Made by a program: the position numbers and the translations under genes
Assembly: GCF_021130785.1 (NCBI RefSeq)
Contig: NC_060213.1
Coordinates: 67,843,001 to 67,907,000, forward strand
Source of the DNA: Homalodisca vitripennis
Lineage: Eukaryota; Arthropoda; Insecta; Hemiptera; Cicadellidae
Length of the DNA stretch: 64,000 bases
Direction of reading: 5' to 3'
The notes under the pieces: model-generated
Seen by the model: only the letters and a program-made list of their open reading frames with translations
Told to the model about the DNA's origin: nothing
The model's database searches: none
Part shown: piece after piece, positions 7,893-18,282 of the stretch
Layout of the letters: each line of letters opens with the position of its first letter
Position numbering within the stretch: position 1 is the first letter of the stretch

Positions 7893-10201
7893 TGCGATGT
7901 TATTTTCGGGGCAAGCGAAAATATTCGCAACTTGCCAGATAGCCAGTCGAGCTGGGTTAGAAAATTCCAGGGTTCGAGAATTTCATATAACTATTATTTA
8001 TTGTTAGGAGTCGAATCAGAGGGCCCTGTGGAAGAAATTGATACTTCCAAAATAACGTTGGGCTTACTTCATCACGTCAACTCCAATAAAATTTTGAAGA
8101 CGTAAAAAAATAAAAAAAATAATCTTGTTCAGAAAAATAAAAATTTCTTGTTCTAGGAAAGTTATTGTTCAAGCGAGTTCGATTTTCGAAAACAACTGTA
8201 TTGTTTATTAATACGTCGGTCAGTGAGGAATTACAAGTAAGCTGAGTAGTCTCCACTGATAACTTGGTCGGGGAGTCGTATACAGTAACTATTGTAAGAG
8301 CCCGGGGTTGGAATAATTAATCGGTTAAATAATGATGGTTAGTAGAAGCAAAATACAAAATCAAAGCAAAATATGAATAGTAATGGCAAACAAAAGCAAT
8401 ATTCAAATAACACCAATAGCAAATATACAATCTTATAAATTAAAGATTTAGCCATGCACCAATATCACAGTGCAACTACTATATACATAAAGCAAGCACT
8501 AACCATTAACAAAAAATATTTCTACGGGATGCAAAAGCTAGGTGAATTTATAATATAAAAATAGACTAAACTGTATTTTTTTCTTTAGGCAAGTGTATAG
8601 CTCCAAAAATAAAATATCGAGTTTACTTTCTCAGGCATATAGTTTTGGAAAATAAAAACAAAATAATCACTTATAACACACCATGCATAATTACCCTACC
8701 ATATGCAAGCTAAGATAAAGGTAAATTATTTGAACCATACAATAATGCTACTAAGCTAAATTATTATAAATATCAGGGCTCTATGAATATCAAAGAAAAA
8801 TTCAACACTTACCCTATCTGTACAGTTCACCAGAAAAATAAGCTAAAATATCGTTAAATAAATATTTTGAAGGAGGTTATCGGGTTGAAGGTGTCAGGAC
8901 GTTCGCAAAAATAAAAAGAAAGGGTTGCGAGTCCCAAAATATATAAAGGAGAAAAATAAAGATAATCACTTACAAAAATATAAATAATTAATAAAATGAA
9001 AGTTAGATTGAATTTCAATAAGAAAGAAAAATATTTCCGAATAGATTAGAGATTCGCCAACAAATGTGATAATAGCCAGACAACAGAATGATGGTCGAGA
9101 AAACTTTATACGTAATATAAAAATTTACATCGATTGAACATAAGATTTAGTTTATAAGGAAGGGGTCGGTGGGAAGAAAGTATTTGTAAAAGGAAGTCGA
9201 GGGTATAGGGTGCCAGTACAATCGCCGGAAAGAAAGCAGTGGTAAGGCGAGTCCCGACTGTTATATTTTTTCCGGGTAGGAGATAATTGGTAGGAAAGTT
9301 CGTATAGGAAACTCGGGATGAGGTGTCAGATCGATCGCCAGGAAAAGAAATGCGAGATCTGAAAAATTTAGAAAGGAAAAATTTTAACACAGTAATTTAA
9401 AATTTAGTTGAAATGACAAAAAAATAATCTGAGTAACTTAATTGAAATTCTAAATATAAGTTAAATTGAAGAAAAGAATAACTTTAGTAATTCAAGTTGA
9501 AAAAGTAATTAAAGTTTCAGTAAATTGAGAAAGTCAAATATATTCTATTAAAATTTAATGATACCCTTAAATATCAAATAAATTATTAAGAGTATATTTA
9601 AAATCAAACAATTATCTTATCAAAATAAATCTATAACCATCAAACATTAATAATATATTTCAGATCGATTAATTTTCATAAATGATAAATAAAATATTAA
9701 ATTCTGTTTCACATAAAAATTTGGAAGAATTGTTGATGGCGGAGATAAAACACTTTAGTAAGGAACAGGGTCGTTGTTCCTTACCTGGTGCTGGATATCG
9801 GCGGCGGGCGTCGAGTCGCGATGTAGTCGTTCAGCGAGCGGGGTCGGGGGAAGGGGTCGAAGTCGTGGTGAGCAGCGGTCGTCGGCGGTGTCGCGGTCAC
9901 TGGCCGTCTCTCCCTGTGTCTTCAATCGGCCGTCATTATATAGGTTCGCGCGATCGCGGGGGTGGGGGAAGCCTTCTCCTCTCGCCGTGATCGGAGGGGA
10001 AGCGGCGATATCCGTGCGGGCACGGACCTGCCAGATAGCGTCTGACTCATCGTCAGTAAAATAATTATTTCGCTGATAATAATAAAACTCAAGTCGTTAT
10101 TCGTAATGTAAAAAAATTGTCTGTTCTAATTTTGCAATTTTATTAATGAATATTTTAAATTTAAATTTAATTTTGTATGTTAAAAAAAGTAACATGTTAC
10201 A
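7893..10201 (-). repeat. 3' LTR of the gypsy element (left copy, 2,309 bp)
   Basis: It starts TGCGATG and ends TTACA on the plus strand. Compared by eye with the right copy, I find only three one-base length differences: A5 versus A4 near 9379, T3 versus T2 near 9395 and A4 versus A5 near 9690. A GC-rich, CpG-rich block lies at about 9775-10050 in an otherwise AT-rich repeat. A candidate AATAAA on the minus strand lies at 7997-8002. Open frames inside the LTR are not considered genes. Confidence 0.93.
9936..9942 (-). promoter_or_regulatory. TATA box copy in the 3' LTR
   Basis: TATATAA on the minus strand at the edge of the CpG-rich block; the same site is in the 5' LTR at 18013-18019. In this copy it could drive transcription outward into the MCP/polB 3' ends. 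Confidence 0.4.
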
Positions 10202-10806
10202 CCCCATCTGTACTTCGGGAAACAAAAAAAGAAAAAAGAAAAATGTGGTCTTTGTATAAAGATAAACAAAAAAGGTTACAGTAGTTTAATCTCCTCTTGT
10301 ATCCATTTTGAAAGTATCTGAAATGAAATGAAACAAATACTCTTTTCGTACGAAATTAATGTTTTAATCAACGAATAAAATAAAATGATAACATATTCTG
10401 GTAAGAAAATATAACTAAAAACAAATTGCAATCTGCAGAAACAAAAAAAATTATTTAACAAACCTAAAATTTACACTAAAATACATTATGGGCACAGTCT
10501 TTTACGATACATATAATTTCTATAAAACAAAATCAAATATCGCTTTACAAATAAAAAATAAACAAAAACCGAACTCGAAAATATAAAATCTCTAAGGGAA
10601 GGATATTAGACACGACACGCCGGGTATAGGGGAGTGGCAGTCTTACTAGGAATAATTTGGGAGAGAAAGGTGATTTGTCCGTAGGAATACTAAAGTAATT
10701 CTTGGCGTAAAAAAAAAAATAAAAGCATCGGGCATCCAAGCAATCATACAATAAAACAGATTAGTAGAAAGGAAACTATGGGCACTCTACGGGGCAACAC
10801 AGGGAT
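10202..10806 (-). other. Region between pol and the 3' LTR, with a short polypurine tract
   Basis: No envelope-like frame is visible in this 600-base AT-rich stretch. Directly before the 3' LTR the minus strand reads AGATGGGG, a plausible plus-strand priming tract. Confidence 0.45.
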
Positions 10807-12060
10807 CTACTGTGCCTCCAAGGAAGAGTACGCCTTCAGATCCTTCGTATGGGCTCGGCCTACGTCTTTTCCTTGGAGATCTCGAAGTTCGAATATATTC
10901 CATCCTATCTTTCTATGTAGGATGTATGGTCCTTCAAACTTTGGTGCCAATTTTCCTGCTATATTCTCAGCCGCTGAGGAAAGTGTATGGCTGCGCCTCA
11001 AAACTTGTTGGCCTATTACAAAACTGTTATCTCTTCTTCTGAGATTATAGTAATGAGCTTGGCGAGTGTGTGCTTTTTCCATGTTTAGCTTACATTTTTC
11101 CCTTAATTTTAGCATGAAGTTCATTCGAGTTTCATGTATATCGATTTCGCTAGGTTTAAACCGCACCTTGAGTGGTATTCTCGAATACTTGGCCGTAGAT
11201 ACAGTTTGGAGTTTTAAGTTCTCTACCAAAATTGAGCATGGCCGGGGTAAATTTTGTTGACTCGCTACAACATGTATTCAACGCAAATCTAAATTCATTT
11301 AAATGTTGATCCCAACTACGATGATCATTTCGCACAAACTGAGAAATCATAGTTTTTAATACGCGGTTCGTTCGCTCTGTTGGATTACTCTGCGGACTAT
11401 AAGGTGCGGTTGTTTTGTGAATTATTCCCCAATCACTTGTAAGTTTTTGGAAGATTTTCGAGAGGTATTGCGTTCCGTTATCTGTCAGTACTACTTCTGG
11501 AGCACCATATCGCATCAATATAAGGTCTTCGAACTTTTCTGCCACCTTCTTAGCAGTTGCTGATGGTAATGCTACAATTTCTACCCATTTGGTAAAGGTA
11601 TCTTGGAACACCAGGATAAATCTGTTTCCTTTACGAGATCGAGGTAAGGGTCCCATCAGATCGCTGGTTACTGTGAACCAAGGTCCTTGGGGGCGTCTGA
11701 AATGCATTTTCCCCACCGGTTTACATTGTTCCACCTTGTATCTCTGGCAAGTGTCGCAATTTTTTTACATATTTTCGAATATCGTTTCTCCATCCAGGCC
11801 AAAAGTATCTGGCGCTGATTTTATGGATCGTTTTGTTTACACCTAAATGGCCAGCCGTTGTGCTGTCATGATTTTCTCTCAGTAACATCGGATTTTAGAG
11901 AATCTGGTACGCAAAGTTTCCAATTTGTTTTTGGGTCGGTAGATGATTTATCGATTTTTCGGTATAGTTTATTTCCTCGAATTGTGTAATCTGCATATTT
12001 ATTCGGACTTGCAGATACCTTCCGAAGCATTTTCGAGTGCCAATCGGGCATAAGTTCGCC
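10807..12060 (-). CDS. gypsy integrase region of pol, frame breaks
   Basis: The integrase inserts the reverse-transcribed DNA. The core has Asp in TSDLMGPLPRS, Asp in LTDNGTQY and Glu in NPTERTNRVLK, the DDE triad. The Cys pair of the N-terminal zinc finger lies near 11740-11765. The C-terminal part (about 10807-11110) contains HYNLRRRDNSF-type residues and a GPY block, then RDLQGKDVGRAHTKDLK at the end of pol. Frames shift near 11860, 11745 and 11190. Spacing to the upstream RNase H fits a single pol polyprotein. Confidence 0.88.
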
Positions 12061-12161
12061 TGAAGCTGTTTCTAGCCTTGGTTCCTTGGTTTTGAGCGAT
12101 AGTTGCCTCCGAGAGTTATTCGAACTGTCGTTGGCGGTGCTACAACCAACGGTTGAACCGA

Positions 12162-14112
12162 CTACAGGATCACAGCTTGACGTGTCGATCGGATACCGGG
12201 AGAGAGTGCGTCTGCTACTCGGTTCAGGACTCCCTTGCGGTATTGGACTTCGAAGTCATGTTGCTGTAGTTCCAGCATCCAGCGAGCAAGTCTTCCAGAT
12301 GGTTTCTCCAAACTCATCAACCACTTTAAAGCTTGATGGTCAGTTATCGCAATAAACTTGTACCCTTCGAGGTACGGACGAAATTTTTGAACGGCCCATA
12401 CCAGAGCTAGGCATTCTTTCTCGGTTACGGAAAATTTCTTTTCATTCTCGTGTAAAAGTCGACTCGCATATGCAATAACCTTCTCCCGCTTGCCAATAGT
12501 TTGAGTAAGCGAAGCCCCTAAACCTTCATTGGAGGCATCCACGTGGACCGTAAAAGTTTTCCTTGAAGTCAGGGCAGGCTAAGACCGGTGCGGTAGAAAG
12601 TTTTGCTTTAAGGGAATTAAATGCTCGTTCTTGAGATTCCGTCCATTCCCATCTATTCCCCTTTCTTAAGAGTTTCGTCAATGGCTTAGATATGTTTGCA
12701 AAGTTTTCGATAAATCGTCTGTACCAAGACGCAAGTCCCAAGAAACTCCGTACTTGTTTTACAGTTTTAGGTGCTGGAAAATCTACAATTGATTTAAACC
12801 TTTTCTGGATCCGTCTGGATTCCTTTCTCGTTTATTACGTGGCCAAGGTATTTCAACTCCTTTTTACAAAAGTTACATTTTTCCATATTTGGTAATAATC
12901 CTGCATTTCTAAGGCGTTCAAAACACTTCTTTCAGAAGTTTTAAATGTTCTTCGAAAGTTCGGGATACCAGCACCAAATCGTCTAAATAGGCAAAAGCGT
13001 AAGGCTCAAACTCAGGTCCTATCACTTGGTCTAGCAATCTCTGAAAGGTAGCCGGAGCAGAGTGTAAGCCAAATGGCATGACCTTGAATTGGAATAACCC
13101 TCTGCCGGGAACGGTGAAAGCCGTAATTGGTCTACTGTTAACTTCGAGAGGTACCTGCCAATAGCCATCTTTTAAGTCGATCGTGGATATATAGCAAGCA
13201 TTCCTCAGTTTGTCGAGTATCGCACTTATTTGGGGAAGGGGATATGCATCCTTCTCACTGACCGCATTAACTCGCCTTAAGTCGATGCAACACCTTACTT
13301 TTCCATTCGATTTCTTAACCAGCACTAGTGGAGAGCTCCAAGGACTAGATGATGGTTCAATAATGCCTGACTCCAGCATCTTGTCAACTTCTTTGTTAAT
13401 GATCGCCTGCATTGCCGGGTTGCGATAATAATACCTCTGTTTAATGGGTGCATCAGTTTTAAGGCGAATTTTATGTTCCACTAATGTCGTGCGACCAATA
13501 AAACCATCGAACAAATTCAACTGATAATCAAGGAATTCTTTCAGTTTTTTACTTTCTACTTCTGTTAGTGTCATAACGGCATCAGTATGCATAGTCTTCG
13601 AATTATCGCATCTAGTCACTGTTTCTGCAGTACTTTCATGAGGAGTGATATCGATCAGTTTTAAAGGCGTTATAACGTCCATACCCAAAATCATTGGCGT
13701 AGTTTAAGCCTGGTAAAAACAGGGCGCGTACCTTAGTTCTAATATCGGCTATTTCGCAGTTAAATTCGAAGGCCTGAGATATCTGGCTATTTGTGCTATC
13801 GGCCATATTAACATTAACATTTACGTTCTTAGGCCTAACGCCTAACTGTAATAGATGATGAGCTACTCTTTCCCCTATAATAGTCACCATCGATCCCGTA
13901 TCAAGCAGTGCACAAAAGGTAGTTTCTTGAATCTTAATGGATACAAATGGTCTAGGATCGTTCCATTTAACTTCTGCACAGCTGCTTTTGTTAAATTCTT
14001 TTATTTGGTTGAGCCATTTGGGCCATTCGATTGAGGTGATTTGTTGCCCCAGAGTCCCGGGACACCTCTGACGCTCCGGGCTCCGGAAATGTTTCCCTGC
14101 CTGCAAGGACAC
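12162..14112 (-). CDS. gypsy pol: protease, reverse transcriptase and RNase H, frame breaks
   Basis: The aspartic protease site DTGS lies at about 13891-13902. Reverse transcriptase (about 12918-13560) shows GKVRCCIDLRRVN, STIDLKDGYWQVPL, VMPFGLHSAPATFQRLL and the catalytic YLDD at about 12978-12989. The connection and RNase H follow with KLLRKGNRWEW, VDASNEGLGASL, KECLALVWAV and the TDHQALKWL block. Breaks occur at about 13640-13690, about 12920 and at a short T/A run near 12556. Retrotransposon polymerases of this kind copy the element RNA in cytoplasmic particles. All catalytic residues are present. Confidence 0.92.
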
Positions 14113-15763
14113 TGGACGGTTCGGATTCCTACTTTCTTACAGTTAAAACAGCGAATGGTTTTAGGGAAAGGACACTGGTGATATTTATGCCCTTTAGTTT
14201 CGCAATTCCAACAAATAGGAATGGCAGTCGTTGTATCTGTAGTAAGATGCCTTGGCTGAGTAGTGTTAGTCGGGATAGTTGTAGAGGGCTCGAACCTTCG
14301 CTTATCGGGAAAAGATTTGGGTTTATCGTGATACAGTTCTGGCTTATCTATCATCTGTACTGGGTATGACTTAAAAAACTCTACGTTTTGTGTCGTATGC
14401 TGTCTCAGGTACCATGGATTGAGCCGGATTTGGAGGAGGTCGGTAACTATTCTTCTCTCGCAAATAACTTTCATAACCTTCGGCAAGATGAATTAATTCA
14501 CTAATCGAGTGAAAACTTTCCCTTCTGATCGTTAATTTGTATTCAGGTCTCATGTTTGAATATAATCGGTTTAGTGGTTTGGTTTACAGAGAAGCCACCA
14601 CGTCGTCGAATTAGAGTCGTAAGGGCTACAATAAATTTTCGCATTGGCTCACTCTCGCCCTGAGTTCTTCGAGTTATTTCCTCATCCAAGTTACGTCGGT
14701 AATCTGGAGGAAGATACTGCTCTTCGAAGCTGATTATAAAGTCGTCATAGTTTGTCCAAAATGAACTTATTATTTCGGTACCAGAAAAGAGCGTTTCCCT
14801 TAAAAAGTTCCGGTAATGCTTTTAGTAGCCGATCGGGAGGTATTTCATAAGATTCGGCAAGTTCATTGAGACGCTCAATGAAAGAGACTGGGTCTGCATC
14901 CCCATCGAATCTCAAATTCCATTTCCGAACTTGATTGCAGATATGAGAGATATCCGGATGTCTAAGTTCAGATGTAGGCCTGCTTGCCATGTTAGTGCCA
15001 CTGTACAATCCAAAATTCGGGTCACAAGGCTCATCACCTGTGAGGGATCTTGCTGTCGGCATTCTCAACGGGTGAGGTGTTGTTTATGTCTGGTGTGTTT
15101 TGTTTGGGCTATGGAATTTACAGATTTTTCGTGGATTAAAAGGGCTAATCGTTCCTGTACTAGTCTAAAACTAGCTGTAGGAGGGAGGTTTAACATTTCT
15201 CGAATGCTAAATTCCTCATGTTGTATATGACCATCAACATGAGAGGCACTAATCGGTCCTAATGCTGAGGAAACTACATTGGTCGCGAGGTTTTGTCCGT
15301 ATGACAATAATCCTGTTCTTGGTGGAAGAGGTTCGGGAGGTGTATTTCCAGACCTAAGAAAAGTCACAAGTCGCTTTCGTAGTTCAGCCACATTACCATC
15401 CGGATTCAGATTAAATTTTCTCAACTCTTCCTGAAGGTCGTTCTTTTGTAGTTTATAAATCCAGCCCACACGAGGATCATTCTCCGAAGGGGAAGGAAGC
15501 ATAATTTGGGGATTGGGAATGGTTGTAGGAGGGATCGGTAGGCCCATTGTAGTAGCAGTAGTACTAGTAGTAGTGGTGGCGGTAATAGTAGCAGTAGTAG
15601 TGGTAGTAATCGGTGCGACTGATGTTACGACTGTAGGAGGACTCATTTTTGGCACTGTACCACCAGAAGCCTGTGGTGTCGTAATACGAGTTGAAGTCGT
15701 AGTGGTTGTGGTTGTTTTTCGTTTGTTTGTGTCCCCTTGTCCATCATTTCCGTTTACATACAT
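14050..15763 (-). CDS. gypsy gag, frame breaks
   Basis: The start ATG at 15761-15763 lies 186 bases after the primer site. The N-terminus is a long Thr/Ala tract encoded by trinucleotide-like repeats, followed by a SAP-like helix pair (DLQEELRKFNLNPDGNVAEL) usual in insect gypsy gags. The capsid part has WNLRFDGDADPVSFIERL and ALFWYRNN (about 14745-14970). Near the 3' end are two zinc knuckles: CWNCETKGHKYHQC, and CFNCKKVGIRTVQC, where the His position is not His, as is common in such elements. Breaks lie near 15067, 14745 and 14480-14370. Confidence 0.88.
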
Positions 15764-15949
15764 GAAGAATAAAATTTGATAAGGGCGGAGAGAAAGAGGT
15801 TTAGTAAGTACATCATTATTGTACGTATCAAATTTTCTTAAACAAAAAGTTATTGTAAAACTTTAACAATTTTTAGTCGTAAATTGTAAAGTATATTCAC
15901 AAAAAAGTGTAAAGTAAATCGTAAAGTTCGTAAATTAACGTATATTACA
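15764..15949 (-). other. gypsy 5' leader between primer site and gag
   Basis: 186 AT-rich bases with short GTAAA-type direct repeats; no gene seen. Confidence 0.5.
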
Positions 15950-15967
15950 GTCCCTGTTCGGGCGCCA
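15950..15967 (-). promoter_or_regulatory. Primer-binding site for tRNA-Lys
   Basis: On the minus strand the 18 bases are TGGCGCCCGAACAGGGAC, the classical complement of the tRNA-Lys3 3' end known from lentiviruses. It lies three bases inside the 5' LTR. Confidence 0.85.
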
Positions 15968-15970
15968 CTT

Positions 15971-18278
15971 TGCGATGTTATTTTCGGGGCAAGCGAAAAT
16001 ATTCGCAACTTGCCAGATAGCCAGTCGAGCTGGGTTAGAAAATTCCAGGGTTCGAGAATTTCATATAACTATTATTTATTGTTAGGAGTCGAATCAGAGG
16101 GCCCTGTGGAAGAAATTGATACTTCCAAAATAACGTTGGGCTTACTTCATCACGTCAACTCCAATAAAATTTTGAAGACGTAAAAAAATAAAAAAAATAA
16201 TCTTGTTCAGAAAAATAAAAATTTCTTGTTCTAGGAAAGTTATTGTTCAAGCGAGTTCGATTTTCGAAAACAACTGTATTGTTTATTAATACGTCGGTCA
16301 GTGAGGAATTACAAGTAAGCTGAGTAGTCTCCACTGATAACTTGGTCGGGGAGTCGTATACAGTAACTATTGTAAGAGCCCGGGGTTGGAATAATTAATC
16401 GGTTAAATAATGATGGTTAGTAGAAGCAAAATACAAAATCAAAGCAAAATATGAATAGTAATGGCAAACAAAAGCAATATTCAAATAACACCAATAGCAA
16501 ATATACAATCTTATAAATTAAAGATTTAGCCATGCACCAATATCACAGTGCAACTACTATATACATAAAGCAAGCACTAACCATTAACAAAAAATATTTC
16601 TACGGGATGCAAAAGCTAGGTGAATTTATAATATAAAAATAGACTAAACTGTATTTTTTTCTTTAGGCAAGTGTATAGCTCCAAAAATAAAATATCGAGT
16701 TTACTTTCTCAGGCATATAGTTTTGGAAAATAAAAACAAAATAATCACTTATAACACACCATGCATAATTACCCTACCATATGCAAGCTAAGATAAAGGT
16801 AAATTATTTGAACCATACAATAATGCTACTAAGCTAAATTATTATAAATATCAGGGCTCTATGAATATCAAAGAAAAATTCAACACTTACCCTATCTGTA
16901 CAGTTCACCAGAAAAATAAGCTAAAATATCGTTAAATAAATATTTTGAAGGAGGTTATCGGGTTGAAGGTGTCAGGACGTTCGCAAAAATAAAAAGAAAG
17001 GGTTGCGAGTCCCAAAATATATAAAGGAGAAAAATAAAGATAATCACTTACAAAAATATAAATAATTAATAAAATGAAAGTTAGATTGAATTTCAATAAG
17101 AAAGAAAAATATTTCCGAATAGATTAGAGATTCGCCAACAAATGTGATAATAGCCAGACAACAGAATGATGGTCGAGAAAACTTTATACGTAATATAAAA
17201 ATTTACATCGATTGAACATAAGATTTAGTTTATAAGGAAGGGGTCGGTGGGAAGAAAGTATTTGTAAAAGGAAGTCGAGGGTATAGGGTGCCAGTACAAT
17301 CGCCGGAAAGAAAGCAGTGGTAAGGCGAGTCCCGACTGTTATATTTTTTCCGGGTAGGAGATAATTGGTAGGAAAGTTCGTATAGGAAACTCGGGATGAG
17401 GTGTCAGATCGATCGCCAGGAAAAGAAATGCGAGATCTGAAAAATTTAGAAAGGAAAATTTTAACACAGTAATTAAAATTTAGTTGAAATGACAAAAAAA
17501 TAATCTGAGTAACTTAATTGAAATTCTAAATATAAGTTAAATTGAAGAAAAGAATAACTTTAGTAATTCAAGTTGAAAAAGTAATTAAAGTTTCAGTAAA
17601 TTGAGAAAGTCAAATATATTCTATTAAAATTTAATGATACCCTTAAATATCAAATAAATTATTAAGAGTATATTTAAAATCAAACAATTATCTTATCAAA
17701 ATAAATCTATAACCATCAAACATTAATAATATATTTCAGATCGATTAATTTTCATAAATGATAAATAAAAATATTAAATTCTGTTTCACATAAAAATTTG
17801 GAAGAATTGTTGATGGCGGAGATAAAACACTTTAGTAAGGAACAGGGTCGTTGTTCCTTACCTGGTGCTGGATATCGGCGGCGGGCGTCGAGTCGCGATG
17901 TAGTCGTTCAGCGAGCGGGGTCGGGGGAAGGGGTCGAAGTCGTGGTGAGCAGCGGTCGTCGGCGGTGTCGCGGTCACTGGCCGTCTCTCCCTGTGTCTTC
18001 AATCGGCCGTCATTATATAGGTTCGCGCGATCGCGGGGGTGGGGGAAGCCTTCTCCTCTCGCCGTGATCGGAGGGGAAGCGGCGATATCCGTGCGGGCAC
18101 GGACCTGCCAGATAGCGTCTGACTCATCGTCAGTAAAATAATTATTTCGCTGATAATAATAAAACTCAAGTCGTTATTCGTAATGTAAAAAAATTGTCTG
18201 TTCTAATTTTGCAATTTTATTAATGAATATTTTAAATTTAAATTTAATTTTGTATGTTAAAAAAAGTAACATGTTACA
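15971..18278 (-). repeat. 5' LTR of the gypsy element (right copy, 2,308 bp)
   Basis: It is the same as the left LTR apart from three one-base homopolymer differences. With the TATA box at 18013-18019, U3 would be only about 300 bases, and R plus U5 about 2 kb, an unusually long transcribed LTR part. Confidence 0.93.
18013..18019 (-). promoter_or_regulatory. TATA box of the gypsy promoter (5' LTR)
   Basis: TATATAA on the minus strand, followed downstream by the CpG-rich block. Transcription would start near 17985-17990. Confidence 0.55.
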
Positions 18279-18282
18279 ACTT
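18279..18282. repeat. Target-site duplication (right copy), ACTT
   Basis: ACTT follows the terminal CA of the right LTR and matches 7889-7892. Confidence 0.8.

Larger units (their letters stand above)
7893..18278 (-). mobile_element. Ty3/gypsy LTR retrotransposon inserted in polB
   Basis: A complete element of about 10.4 kb, oriented on the minus strand. It has two near-identical LTRs of about 2.31 kb with TG...CA ends, a primer-binding site complementary to tRNA-Lys, gag (SAP-like motif, capsid, zinc knuckles) and pol in the order PR-RT-RNaseH-IN, the Ty3/gypsy order. No envelope gene is seen between pol and the 3' LTR. The target duplication ACTT and the near-identity of the LTRs show a recent insertion. 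Several one-base frame breaks in gag and pol would inactivate it as read, but at least some sit in homopolymer runs. Confidence 0.95.

Noticed and set aside
9682..10064. Two open frames rich in Arg, Gly and Ser in the left LTR, repeated at 17798-18141
   Set aside because: They come from the CpG-rich block of the LTR, on the strand opposite to the element, have no domain, and appear only because GC-rich DNA has few stops.
15513..15779. Val-rich plus-strand frame
   Set aside because: It is the reverse reading of the Thr/Ala repeat tract of gag.
17184..17495. Minus-strand frame in the LTR (also 9106-9390)
   Set aside because: Its N-terminus changes between the two LTR copies with one-base indels; no domain; it lies in the untranslated part of the element.
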